A DNA stretch of 64,000 nt. Origin: VRUE01 sp963824215. GTDB lineage: Bacteria; Actinomycetota; Thermoleophilia; Solirubrobacterales; 70-9. This document shows, in pieces, positions 8,240 through 15,895 of the stretch. Position 1 is the stretch's first letter, and each line of letters opens with the position of its first letter. The notes beneath the pieces are model-generated. The model was not told the origin of the DNA, did not search any database, and was given only the letters and a program-made list of their open reading frames with translations. Location of the stretch: assembly GCA_963824215.1 (NCBI GenBank), contig CAWGOE010000001.1:496001-560000 (forward strand). The letters run 5' to 3'. The position numbers were made by a program, and so were the translations under genes.

Positions 8240-10090
8240 ATGGCAGCAAGTGATGGAGATCACGCCGGGTACGGACGCAGGCTTTCCGGCCTCTTAGTCC
8301 CCGATTCTCCCGCGACTTTGAGTGAGTTGGCCCTGCCTGGAACCGCAGTCGATCCGATGGGACAGGTCGCCGCCTACGCCAGCGAGGAGGAACTCGAACT
8401 CCCGGTGAGCAGCGTCGACGATATTCGCGCGCGCCTTGCAGGGGTCAGCTTCGAGCCCGCGATGCACCTGGCCGGGTTCATCAACGCGAAGGTCCACGCA
8501 TTTCGCCACGATGCGCAGCGCCAGCTCCGACTTGCGAAGATCCTCTTCAGTGAGGGCCTGCTGGCGGCGCTTGGTCGGCTTGTGTCCGGACATCCCAACT
8601 CCCTCCCTTTTGCGGAGCAGAACTGTTTCGTGCTTGAGCGTCTGCTGATTGAAGCTGCGGCCGAAGCACCTGCCGATCAGGATCTATCCTCAGGGGAGTT
8701 CGAGGCCATTGTCATGGCTCTGCTCGGGTGCAGTTCGGTGGCGCGCGGGGTCGCTGAGGAGACCGCCCCTCAGAATTCCAGAGATCTCTTGGACTGGCTT
8801 TCATTCTTCGTCCAGAACGGCGCCTACAACAGCTCACGCCAGCCGATGGGCGAGATCGTTCGCGCACAGGAGCTGTTCAAGCGTCTCGCGGCACTTCCAG
8901 AATTCCAAGACCCACGCTGCCCGATCGAGTCGTGGTGCTTTGAGGACTATGGCTTCGACATCGGCGAGCAGATGACTTTGGGGTTTGCTTTCTGGGCCCT
9001 TACCAACACCTACGACGATGCTGAGGACGCGAACTATCCGGTCCGTATTAAGCCGGAGCACGTCGATGACCTGCTCAGTAAGTTGAATTGGCTTGATCGG
9101 CGCGAGCAAGCACTCGACGTTCTCTCGGCGACGCGGGCAGAACTTCAGGCGGAATTTGCAGAGACGGGAACTCTCCCAGCTGAACTCGCCTGGGAGACCC
9201 GCCCAATCATGCGCCGTCCCTTCCTGCGCTGTGCCGACGAGGGCCTTATCCTGCTCTCCCCTCGCGCGATGCAGGCATGGCTGGGTGAGGGCTTTCACTA
9301 TCGCTTGCTGGACAGTGCGCAGAGGCGCAGCACGGAGGATGGGGGGCGGACGAGCCGCGCGTACTCGGCTTACGCCGGGCGTTTGCTTGAGGCCTATGCT
9401 GTCGAGCTAACCCAGTCCGTGCATTCAGGGGCCAGACTGGCAGGTAGCGGCCGGGTATTCGGCGAGCAGCCGTATGGTCCTGGAAGGCAGAAGAAGACGA
9501 GCGATATCGCAGTCGATTTGGGGCTGGACCTTGTCCTAGTCGAGGTATCAGCATCTCGGCTTCGGGCTGACACGTTGATCATCGGTGACAAGGAGCGCGT
9601 TGAAGCAGACCTCGACCGGATGCTGATCATGAAGCTGAAGCAGTTGGACGGCTGTATCACCGCCCTGATCGATGGTGACGCCATGCTCCCTGACATCGAC
9701 ATGGAGCTAGTGCAGCGGATTTGGCCAGTAGTGGTGACGGCCGGTGAGATTTCCCAGACTGATCCACTCTGGGATTACGTCGGCGAGAAGGCAGCTGACT
9801 ATCTCAAGCAGCCGAAGGTCCAGCCGCCGACTCTCCTGGACACCGAGGACTACGAGCAGCTGCTCGGGCTAGTAGAGCAGGGAAGCGCCCTGCACGATCT
9901 GTTGGCGAGTAAGAACTCTGCCGAGTACCAACGCTACGAGCTCGCGATCTGGCTCGATAAAGACCCCAGGGCGCCCACCCTTGATCGTCCGCCAAAGATG
10001 GTTGACGATGCCTACGTTCGAGAGACCGATCTCATGGAGGAAGCACTTGACTTCGGCCGCGGCATCCAGCCTGATGACAGTTCGGCCTAA
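8240..10090 (+). CDS. Unknown 616-aa protein with a degenerate PD-(D/E)XK-like motif
   Basis: Unrecognised family. It starts 104 bp after the nuclease-like gene on the same strand. The N-terminal 330 residues look helical. Residues 420-440 read TSDIAVDLGLDLVLVEVSAS: D422 and E435 have the spacing and strand context of a PD-(D/E)XK core, but the Lys of E-x-K is Ser437. The fold is therefore either catalytically altered or uses another Lys (K453 region, GDKERVEADL). The following part (ADLDRMLIMKLKQLDGCITA) also resembles the end of such domains. The gene is GC-richer than its partner, so the two may differ in age. Its partnership with the 797-aa protein rests on gene order. Confidence 0.6.
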   Translation: MAASDGDHAGYGRRLSGLLVPDSPATLSELALPGTAVDPMGQVAAYASEEELELPVSSVDDIRARLAGVSFEPAMHLAGFINAKVHAFRHDAQRQLRLAKILFSEGLLAALGRLVSGHPNSLPFAEQNCFVLERLLIEAAAEAPADQDLSSGEFEAIVMALLGCSSVARGVAEETAPQNSRDLLDWLSFFVQNGAYNSSRQPMGEIVRAQELFKRLAALPEFQDPRCPIESWCFEDYGFDIGEQMTLGFAFWALTNTYDDAEDANYPVRIKPEHVDDLLSKLNWLDRREQALDVLSATRAELQAEFAETGTLPAELAWETRPIMRRPFLRCADEGLILLSPRAMQAWLGEGFHYRLLDSAQRRSTEDGGRTSRAYSAYAGRLLEAYAVELTQSVHSGARLAGSGRVFGEQPYGPGRQKKTSDIAVDLGLDLVLVEVSASRLRADTLIIGDKERVEADLDRMLIMKLKQLDGCITALIDGDAMLPDIDMELVQRIWPVVVTAGEISQTDPLWDYVGEKAADYLKQPKVQPPTLLDTEDYEQLLGLVEQGSALHDLLASKNSAEYQRYELAIWLDKDPRAPTLDRPPKMVDDAYVRETDLMEEALDFGRGIQPDDSSA

Positions 10091-10126
10091 ACGCTTTCCT
10101 CGACGGGGTTCTCGTAGATGCCCACG

Positions 10127-10186
10127 AATCCATTGGGCAGCGAACGGTTCTCGCTGCCCAAATTGAAACTAACCGTTGGTAATCCA
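10127..10186. repeat. Right-end hairpin repeat, copy 1
   Basis: AATCCA, then a 10-bp stem (TTGGGCAGCG at 10133-10142 pairs with CGCTGCCCAA at 10152-10161, 9-nt loop), then a variable stretch ending GTAATCCA. A related copy lies at 11044-11094. Each precedes a tRNA-half repeat by about 95-130 bp, so this is probably a terminal, recombination-related or terminator sequence shared by two element ends. Confidence 0.55.
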
Positions 10187-10256
10187 GGCGAATATGCGGT
10201 GATCTAACGCCGCGCATTCAGCATTGCAGAGCCAAACCCCCATCTCCTCAACGTCC

Positions 10257-10295
10257 CTTAGGGGGAGTCGCTCTATCCAGCTGAGCTATCGGGGC
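10257..10295. repeat. Attachment core, copy 2 (one indel against the tRNA)
   Basis: CTTAGGGGGAGTCGCTC followed by 24 bases identical to the 5' part of tRNA-Arg, up to and including the first tRNA nucleotide. One base is missing in the anticodon-stem part relative to 2838-2877. It marks the right end of the main element or the junction of two tandem elements. Confidence 0.7.
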
Positions 10296-10311
10296 TTGGC
10301 TACGGATTGTC

Positions 10312-10704
10312 TCACTCCTCCAACAGGTCCTGACACCAGCTGACCGCAGCGTTGGCAACAGCAATCGCTCGCTCTCGATCCAGCGCCTCGATCGGCGCGT
10401 CGTCGTACCGGAACTCGGCAGCCCAGGGGGTAAGCCAGGACGCTGACTTGACCTCCGGCTCCATTGCGACCGAACGCTTTTCGGCCAGGACGATCAGGTA
10501 TTCGAGATCGTGCGTCTTTGGAAAGTCGATGCTCTCTAATATCAGCACGACCTTTATTGCCTTCTCGACAGCCTGCTGTGCGTGAAAGCCCACTGGGCGG
10601 TCGTCCATCTCTGGATCGGGGGCGAGCTTTTCAGCAGTCGCCAGGTCGATTTCGGCGAGCCGAGCGAAGGACTCGGCGACCTCGATCTGCTCAGGCGTGG
10701 GCAA
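10312..10704 (-). CDS. HEPN-domain protein (toxin of a HEPN/MNT pair)
   Basis: 130 aa. The HEPN signature is clear: GFHAQQAVEKAIKVVLILES, then FPKTHDLEYLIVLAEKRS, then SWLTPWAAEFRYDD. HEPN proteins are four-helix-bundle RNases or RNase-like toxins whose partner nucleotidyltransferase neutralises them, often by adding nucleotides. The gene overlaps the MNT gene by 14 nt on the same strand, MNT first, as in known HEPN/MNT systems. It lies alone with its partner between two tRNA-half repeats. A close relative (same HAQQAVEK and PWAAE-RY motifs) sits at 13441. Confidence 0.85.
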   Translation of the reverse strand: MPTPEQIEVAESFARLAEIDLATAEKLAPDPEMDDRPVGFHAQQAVEKAIKVVLILESIDFPKTHDLEYLIVLAEKRSVAMEPEVKSASWLTPWAAEFRYDDAPIEALDRERAIAVANAAVSWCQDLLEE

Positions 10705-11008
10705 GGACGCGACCGTCGCGCAGTGCGTGATGGACCATCGTTCCCGGCACCTTTGCGCGCTGAGCGGCGCGACTCTCGTCTATGACGACGATATCTACCG
10801 GCGCTGGGAAGTCTCTGAGAGTACGCCTCAGTCGCTCCCACTCCTTGAGGCGGTCTTCCACGACAGGCTCGATAACGAGGAAGTCGACATCGCTATCCGC
10901 TCTAGCGTCTCCGCGTGCATGGGAGCCGAAGAGGATCACCTTCGACTCCGCTCCGGCGGTTTCTGCCAGCAGTTTCCCCGCCTGGTCAATCAGGTTTCGA
11001 GAAACCAT
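10691..11008 (-). CDS. Minimal nucleotidyltransferase (MNT), antitoxin partner of the HEPN protein
   Basis: 105 aa from the ATG at 11008. ILFGSHARGDARADSDVDFL carries the GS-x(10)-D-x-D core of DNA-polymerase-beta-type nucleotidyltransferases of the MNT group; a third acidic residue is likely in PVDIVVID. An upstream in-frame start at 11095 would draw on the element-end repeat and adds no conserved sequence, so 11008 is preferred. It should transfer nucleotides to its HEPN partner (known for the MntA/HepT family). It is translationally coupled to the HEPN gene. Confidence 0.85.
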   Translation of the reverse strand: MVSRNLIDQAGKLLAETAGAESKVILFGSHARGDARADSDVDFLVIEPVVEDRLKEWERLRRTLRDFPAPVDIVVIDESRAAQRAKVPGTMVHHALRDGRVLAHA

Positions 11009-11043
11009 GGCGACAAGGTAGCGGAGCGGGTCGCCGACAATGC

Positions 11044-11094
11044 AATCCATTGGGCAGCGGGCTGCCCAAATCGAGATCAATCGCGCGTAATCCA
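11044..11094. repeat. Right-end hairpin repeat, copy 2
   Basis: AATCCA, then TTGGGCAGC-GG-GCTGCCCAA (11050-11069, 9-bp stem), then a stretch ending GTAATCCA. It matches the layout of 10127-10186 with a shorter loop. It lies just upstream of the MNT start, so it could also affect that operon. Confidence 0.5.
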
Positions 11095-11167
11095 AGGGAA
11101 TCTCGCCTCGCGGGAAGCCAGGCGGATGTGGCTCTGCGCACGCCTTACGCGCGATGCGCGGAGTTGA

Positions 11168-11204
<37 letters not shown>

Positions 11205-11337
11205 TGTCAACGCCGGTTGAAATCTGACCCCTTTCTGCCGGTTTAAAACTGACCCCCTCAGAGAGTCGGCCAAAAAGCCATGAAGGTCCCGCCTGCGGAG
11301 ACGAGCCCGTAGGGCGAGGCGGAGCAGGCGGGAGCGC

Positions 11338-12096
11338 TCAGTCCCTGGGCGGCGGGGAGCCCAGATCCTTGTCGCGCAGGCGGTAGCTGTCGCCCTTGAG
11401 GCCGAGGATCTCGGCGTGGTGGACGAGCCGGTCGATCATCGCCGCGGCAACCACTTCGTCGCCGAAGATCTCGCCCCAAGCCGAGAAGGGCTTGTTCGAG
11501 GTGACGATCAGCGAAGCCCGCTCGTATCTGGCGGAGACAAGGCTGAACATCAGGTTGGCCGCCTCGGGGTCAAACGGGATATAGCCGACCTCGTCGACCA
11601 TGAGCAACGGCACGAAGGACAGGCGGCGAAGCTCTGCCTCCAACTGCCCGGCCCTCTTCGCCTCACCGAGGCGCGCCACCCACTCGGTGGCAGTGGCGAA
11701 CTGCACCCGCTGGCCGGCCAGGCAGGCGCGGATGCCGAGGGCGATCGCCAGGTGCGTCTTACCCGTGCCGGGCGGCCCCAAAAGCACGACGTTCTCTTTG
11801 CCGTGCAGGAAGTCGAGCTGCCCCAGGTGCTCGACCACCTGCTTCTTGACGGTGCGCTGGAAGGTGAAGTCGAACTCCTCGAGCGTCTTGCGCGCCGGGA
11901 AGCGGGCGGCCTTGATCCGGTTCTCGCCGCCGTGGGACTCCCGGGAGGAGACCTCGGTGGAGAGCACCGCCTCCAGGAATCGCTCGTGGGACCACTCCTC
12001 CTCACGGGCACGCTCGGCGAGCTTGGGCAGCGCCCGGGCTGCAGCCGGCGTCTTCAGAGCCCTGAAGAGATGGGTGAGCTCGGCGGTCTTGGTCAT
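11338..12096 (-). CDS. istB: IS21 helper ATPase IstB
   Basis: 252 aa. An N-terminal helical region (MTKTAELTHLFRALKTPAAA) precedes an AAA+ domain with Walker A GPPGTGKTHLA and Walker B PLLMVDEVGYIP, followed by sensor segments (SLIVTSNKPFSAWGEIFGD). IstB assembles on target DNA and activates the IstA transposase. The ATG overlaps the istA stop (ATGA, 12093-12096). Length and motifs are complete. Confidence 0.95.
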   Translation of the reverse strand: MTKTAELTHLFRALKTPAAARALPKLAERAREEEWSHERFLEAVLSTEVSSRESHGGENRIKAARFPARKTLEEFDFTFQRTVKKQVVEHLGQLDFLHGKENVVLLGPPGTGKTHLAIALGIRACLAGQRVQFATATEWVARLGEAKRAGQLEAELRRLSFVPLLMVDEVGYIPFDPEAANLMFSLVSARYERASLIVTSNKPFSAWGEIFGDEVVAAAMIDRLVHHAEILGLKGDSYRLRDKDLGSPPPRD

Positions 12097-13298
12097 GTCG
12101 GGATCAGCTCGTCGTAGCGCTGCAGGGAGCGCATCTGGACCTCGACGTCGGGCCCACGGCGCCTGGTGACGCGCAGCTGGTCGAGCAGCGCCTGGTGGGC
12201 GGGGTCGGTGAAGGTCAGGTGCTTGGCGAAAAAGCGACGGTGGGAGGCGACGATGGCCCCTGTGTCCAGCTCGATCGCGGTGATCTTTCGCTGGCTCGCA
12301 CGCACCTCCACCCGCCACCCCGCCGCCCGCGGGTCCAACGAGTAGTCGTTGGTGTCGAAGCGCAGGTAGGGCTGCTGGGGCACGCGCATCACGAAGCGGC
12401 GATCGGTGTCGGGCATGCGCTCGGGCAGCGGTCGCATCCGCTGCACCTCCTCGGCCAAGCGCTCTGCAGGCACGGCCCGGATGCCGCGGTGAAGGCGGGT
12501 GTTGGCGCGACTCTCGAACCAGTCGTCCAGGCAGGCCTGGAAGTGCTCGGGCGAGGCGAAGGAGCGGCCCGGTTCGAAGTTGGAGCGCAAGAAGCGGTGG
12601 GAGCGCTCGAGGATGCCCTTGGACTCGGGGTCTGCGGCCTCGCAGATCGAGAAGCCGACCGGTAGGGAGCCGCAGAAGGCGGCAAAGGCGTCTGTGGCGC
12701 GGCCCTTCGGCGCGATCGCCGCCTCGCGGTCCCAGACCACGGTCTCGGGCAGCGCGCCCAGCTTCGCCAGGCAGCGACCCATGCCCCAGAGGATGTCGGG
12801 CGCCTGCTTGGCGAAGATCAGCGCGCCGGCGCCGGCGCGAGAAAAGCCCAGGGCACTCGTTACGACCCAACCTCGCCTCGTCTGGCCGTGGCCGACCGGG
12901 ATCTCCTCCCTCGGCTCCCAGAGGTCGAACTGGCAGATCTCGCCGGGGCGATAGACGGTGCGCTGGTAGGTGCGCTTGGGAGCAAAACGTGGCCTGACCT
13001 CGCGCAGGTGTTCGTCGAGGATCGTCTTGCCGCCTTCATAGCCGAGATCGGAGATCAGCTCGCGGATGCGGGTGCCCGGCATGCGATGGTCGGAGCGCAG
13101 CAGGCGCTCGATCTCCTCCTTGAAGGGGTCGAGCTTGGAGGGCCGCGGCCGGCGCTCGTAGCTCGGTGGCTGATCGGAGCGAATTGCCGCCCGGACTGTG
13201 TTGCGGGCCAGGCCGGTGCGCCTGCCGATCTCCTTGATCGAGACCCTGTCGACCACATGCATCCGCCTGATCTGCGCCCACTGCTCCACGTCCAGCAC
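12093..13298 (-). CDS. istA: IS21 transposase IstA
   Basis: 401 aa. An N-terminal HTH (VSIKEIGRRTGLARNTVRAA) is followed by a retroviral-type DDE integrase core: Asp in ICQFDLWEP, Asp in TVVWDREAAI and Glu in ADPESKGILERS. A C-terminal beta-rich domain follows (YSLDPRAAGWRVEVRASQRK). It catalyses cut-and-join transposition together with IstB. The start at 13298 lies 114 bp inside the right end, with the terminal repeats between. Confidence 0.95.
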   Translation of the reverse strand: MLDVEQWAQIRRMHVVDRVSIKEIGRRTGLARNTVRAAIRSDQPPSYERRPRPSKLDPFKEEIERLLRSDHRMPGTRIRELISDLGYEGGKTILDEHLREVRPRFAPKRTYQRTVYRPGEICQFDLWEPREEIPVGHGQTRRGWVVTSALGFSRAGAGALIFAKQAPDILWGMGRCLAKLGALPETVVWDREAAIAPKGRATDAFAAFCGSLPVGFSICEAADPESKGILERSHRFLRSNFEPGRSFASPEHFQACLDDWFESRANTRLHRGIRAVPAERLAEEVQRMRPLPERMPDTDRRFVMRVPQQPYLRFDTNDYSLDPRAAGWRVEVRASQRKITAIELDTGAIVASHRRFFAKHLTFTDPAHQALLDQLRVTRRRGPDVEVQMRSLQRYDELIPT

Positions 13299-13440
13299 GC
13301 CTTCCTCCTGGCTCGGCCTCTTCAGTCAAGCCAGGCTCTGCGTCCCCCCGGACGCTCTCGCCGCCGTTGGCGGGGGGTCAGTTTTCGACCGGCGAGAGGG
13401 GGTCAGTATTCAGGCGGCGCCTACAATCGGGGCCGATAGA

Positions 13441-13803
13441 TCAATCGTAAAGGCCGGCTAGCTGAGCTTTCGCCCATACCCTGGCCTGCTCGACTAGAGA
13501 ACGCATTTCCGCTCGGTCTGGGACGGCTTCCGGTTGGCGCGCATAGCGAAGCTCTGCTGCCCACGGGCTCAGATTGGGAAGGTTGCCTGCGTTGCCGGGT
13601 TTGGGAATGCCGGCGCTATCCAGCAGCGTGAGTAGATAGGCGATGTTGTGGGTGCGCTCGAATGAAACGTCGTTATGCGCGAGGACTGCCTTGATCATCT
13701 TCTCGACGGCTTGCTGGGCGTGAAACCAAGGCCGTCGTTTGGATGTCGTCTTGTCGATAAGCCGGAGGAGACTCCCTTCGTCGCCCGCTGCCTTCTCCAT
13801 CAT
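13441..13803 (-). CDS. HEPN-domain protein of the second HEPN/nucleotidyltransferase module
   Basis: 120 aa from the ATG at 13803. WFHAQQAVEKMIKAVLAHND, then FERTHNIAYLLTLLDSAG, then LSPWAAELRYARQPE: the HEPN signature, parallel to the protein at 10312. It starts 7 nt after the stop of the nucleotidyltransferase gene, with which it forms an operon. Likely an RNase-like toxin controlled by its neighbour. The IS21 end lies 28 bp downstream of the stop without disrupting it. Confidence 0.8.
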   Translation of the reverse strand: MMEKAAGDEGSLLRLIDKTTSKRRPWFHAQQAVEKMIKAVLAHNDVSFERTHNIAYLLTLLDSAGIPKPGNAGNLPNLSPWAAELRYARQPEAVPDRAEMRSLVEQARVWAKAQLAGLYD

Positions 13804-13810
13804 CGTAGAG

Positions 13811-14287
13811 CTAATTGCCGGTCGAATCGAGGTCTTCAATGTCAACGCGATCTCGAGGCCTGTCCGCCGCCTGCTTCATCTGCCTCAAGGCGCTTATCGA
13901 GCAGACGGCAACCTTGACGCCGAGAATCTCGGTATCGACAGCGGAGGCGTGCAGCTCTGCGTATGGCGGGACGCCATCCAGTCCTTGAACAACATCCAGC
14001 AGTCCCAGTTCCGTCTCGATTGCAACCCGCTCACCGCTCGCCAGCTCTGCCGCAATCGAGAAGGGCGTGCTGAGGAGAGCCTCGCCCTTCTGGACATGAC
14101 CATGAGCCTCGACGGCGACCTCGGCAATCCGCTTGAGGTTCTCGGGATCCGGCGCAACGACGATGTCCACGTCCTTCGTTCCCCGGACGACTCCCCATGC
14201 ATTGACGGCGAGGCCGCCGACGAGAACGAATTCGACGCCCGCCTCGACGAGTCGGCGGAGAAGCTGATCGAAGGCCGCCTCGGTCAA
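13811..14287 (-). CDS. Nucleotidyltransferase (AbiEii/DUF6036-like), partner of the HEPN protein
   Basis: 158 aa from TTG 14287, which overlaps the upstream stop (TTGA). FVLVGGLAVNAWGVVRGTKD followed by VDIVVAPD carries the GG-x(13)-D-V-D core of nucleotidyltransferases close to the AbiEii/DUF6036 group. The rest (LKRIAEVAVEAHG... LDVVQGLDGVPPYAEL) fits that group. It differs from the minimal MNT at 10691, so the two modules are not simple duplicates. Presumed antitoxin. Confidence 0.75.
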   Translation of the reverse strand: MTEAAFDQLLRRLVEAGVEFVLVGGLAVNAWGVVRGTKDVDIVVAPDPENLKRIAEVAVEAHGHVQKGEALLSTPFSIAAELASGERVAIETELGLLDVVQGLDGVPPYAELHASAVDTEILGVKVAVCSISALRQMKQAADRPRDRVDIEDLDSTGN

Positions 14288-14487
14288 CTATGTCGGGCGG
14301 CGCCGGTGAACCGGATCAGCTGATGGCTAAGCGCGATTCCCTCCGCCAGATTCACGCTCATGGGGCGTTCGGCGTCCTTGCGCAGGCGCTGCACGCGGAC
14401 CGCCTCCGCCTCCGCGGCGGCGTCCTTCGCCTTTCCGACTTCCCTGGTCGAGGCCACGAAGGACACGGTAGCGGAGCCGCTGACCAA
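14284..14487 (-). CDS. Small protein preceding the nucleotidyltransferase
   Basis: Up to 67 aa. The start may lie inside (GTG near 14457). The C-terminal part reads RLRKDAERPMSVNLAEGIAL, then SHQLIRFTGAARHS, in the style of short helical proteins found before nucleotidyltransferases of this kind. Its TGA overlaps the TTG of the next gene, which supports it being translated. Function unknown; possibly a third antitoxin component. Confidence 0.5.
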   Translation of the reverse strand: MVSGSATVSFVASTREVGKAKDAAAEAEAVRVQRLRKDAERPMSVNLAEGIALSHQLIRFTGAARHS

Positions 14488-14607
14488 ATCTGGGATCCGA
14501 GGCCAGTAGGGTCGGACTTCCCTTGGGCTTGATCACGGGACGGTTTCGCAGGCGAGCAAGCCGGCACTTCGCCAGGCTGACCCTGCTGCGCGAGGAGGAC
14601 GCGAACA

Positions 14608-14766
14608 GCTTCGCGGTCGCATCTGGGCAAGACGATCTTCAAGGATCTGTTGAAGGTCGTCTGGACGACCGAACTCGGGACGCAGGACTCGATCGCGCTC
14701 TGGGTGCGGGACCTCGACGGCTGGCTCGAGGCGCTTGGGCCCGACTCCCGATTGGCCCGCGGCTAG
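14608..14766 (+). pseudogene. Possible C-terminal remnant of a lost gene
   Basis: This plus-strand frame has no start of its own but ends like a real protein: LGKTIFKDLLKVVWTTELGT, QDSIALWVRDLDGWLEALGP, then DSRLARG and TAG at 14764-14766. Hydrophobic spacing and codon use look coding. It lies where the island meets the conserved chromosome, so it may be the tail of a gene cut by insertion of the island. Unrecognised family. Confidence 0.35.
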
Positions 14767-14776
14767 GATCGCTTGG

Positions 14777-15202
14777 ATGGAGTTGGGCGGAGACACCAAG
14801 GCGGTCCTGCTTGCGGCGGCGGCGATGTTCCTCTGGGCGCTCCTGCTCGGCGTCTGGAAGTACCGCCAGATGATTGCCTCGCCCGACGGCCTCGCCCACC
14901 CCTACATCGATACTGCCCACCGGGCGGCCCTTCTCTACAGCTTCGCGCTGCTGCTGGTCGCGACCTTCGTCGAGCTGAGCGGCTGGGGCGCCCTCGTCAA
15001 CCTGCTCGCCGCCGGCGCCATGTCCTTCTACTTCTACGCGGCTGTCGTGGGCTACGTCCTGCACGGCTGGCGGCGGGACACCGACAACCAGTTCCACCCT
15101 CCGGGCCCCGGCCTGAACCCGTTCATGGTGACCCTGATCGCCGCCGAGATCGGCGGCTGGCTGGTGCTGATCGCGGGCTTCCTCGACGCTCAGGTCTTCT
15201 GA
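14777..15202 (+). CDS. Four-helix integral membrane protein, unknown function
   Basis: 141 aa from ATG 14777. Four hydrophobic segments are visible: VLLAAAAMFLWALLLGVW, AALLYSFALLLVATFVEL, LVNLLAAGAMSFYFYAAVVG and PFMVTLIAAEIGGWLVLIAG. A conserved-looking loop reads HPYIDTAHRA. It sits 27 bp before the yceH gene on the same strand. There is a loose resemblance to hydroxylaminobenzene mutase/styrene oxide isomerase-size membrane proteins, too weak for a name. Confidence 0.7.
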   Translation: MELGGDTKAVLLAAAAMFLWALLLGVWKYRQMIASPDGLAHPYIDTAHRAALLYSFALLLVATFVELSGWGALVNLLAAGAMSFYFYAAVVGYVLHGWRRDTDNQFHPPGPGLNPFMVTLIAAEIGGWLVLIAGFLDAQVF

Positions 15203-15229
15203 TCGCTGCCGCGCATAGCATTCGCCCCG

Positions 15230-15895
15230 ATGGAAGCCGATGCAGTCGAGATCCGCGTGGTGGGGTGCCTGCTGGAGAAGCAGCGGACCACGCCGGACGC
15301 CTACCCGCTCTCGCTGAACGCGCTGCGGCTCGCCTGCAATCAGGCGACGAATCGCGATCCTGTCGTCGAGTACGACGAGGCCACGGTGGTCGAGGCGCTG
15401 CGGCGCACTGCACTGCGCGGCTGGACGCGCCTCGCCAGTGGCGCCGGCAGCCGGGCGCGCAAGTACCGGCACCTGCTCGACGAGGCGCTCGACGCCGATC
15501 CCGCCGAACTGGCGTTGCTCGCAGTGCTCATGCTGCGCGGCACGCAGACGCCCGGCGAGCTGAAGCAACGGGCCGATCGCCTGCATGCATTTGCCGATCT
15601 GGGTGCTGTGCACGAGACGCTGGAGAAGCTGGTTGAGCGCGGCTACGTCGAACGCCTGCCACGGCGTCCCGGTCAGAAGGAGGAGCGCTATGCACAGCTG
15701 CTGGGCGGCGGGGATGCGGGCCCAGCGACGGTAGAGCCGGAGGTTGCCGTCGACTCATCCCCCGGCGTCCCGTCGCCTGGCCCCTCCGCCGAGGAGGATC
15801 GGCTCGGGCGGCTCGAGCGGGAGCTCAGTGACTTGCGCGAGCAGGTGCGGCAGCTGCGTGAGGCCCTTGGCGAGCCGAGCTCGCCTCAGGCGTAG
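15230..15895 (+). CDS. YceH-family protein (DUF480), winged-helix
   Basis: 221 aa. VRVVGCLLEKQRTTPDAYPL-like opening (here EIRVVGCLLEKQRTTPDAYP), then SLNALRLACNQATNRDPVVE and LRGTQTPGELKQRADRLHAF, are hallmarks of the DUF480/YceH family: two winged helices, cytosolic, probably DNA binding. The C-terminal 50 residues add a Pro/Ser linker and a short coiled coil (RLGRLERELSDLREQVRQLR). Its 3' end overlaps the convergent gene at 15886 by 10 bp. Precise role unknown in any species. Confidence 0.88.
   Translation: MEADAVEIRVVGCLLEKQRTTPDAYPLSLNALRLACNQATNRDPVVEYDEATVVEALRRTALRGWTRLASGAGSRARKYRHLLDEALDADPAELALLAVLMLRGTQTPGELKQRADRLHAFADLGAVHETLEKLVERGYVERLPRRPGQKEERYAQLLGGGDAGPATVEPEVAVDSSPGVPSPGPSAEEDRLGRLERELSDLREQVRQLREALGEPSSPQA

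Larger units (their letters stand above)
11218..13412. mobile_element. IS21-family insertion sequence
   Basis: 2195 bp. The left end reads TGAAATCTGACCCC and the right end, inverted, TGAATACTGACCCC. Each end has a second CTGACCCC repeat about 30 bp inside (near 11247 and 13374), the multiple terminal repeats expected of IS21. It holds istA and istB in the usual order with an ATGA overlap. No clear target-site duplication is visible; the flanks are GCCGGT on the left and GGCGGC on the right. Both genes are intact, so it may still be mobile. It separates two HEPN/nucleotidyltransferase modules. Confidence 0.9.

Noticed and set aside
11338..12870. A 510-residue minus-strand frame containing IstB at its end
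   Set aside because: Its first half is the istA gene read out of frame; the conserved protein starts at 12096.
13413..13440. Fourth tRNA-half copy at the right IS21 flank (ATCGGGGC)
   Set aside because: Only eight bases match and no extended similarity to the tRNA follows.
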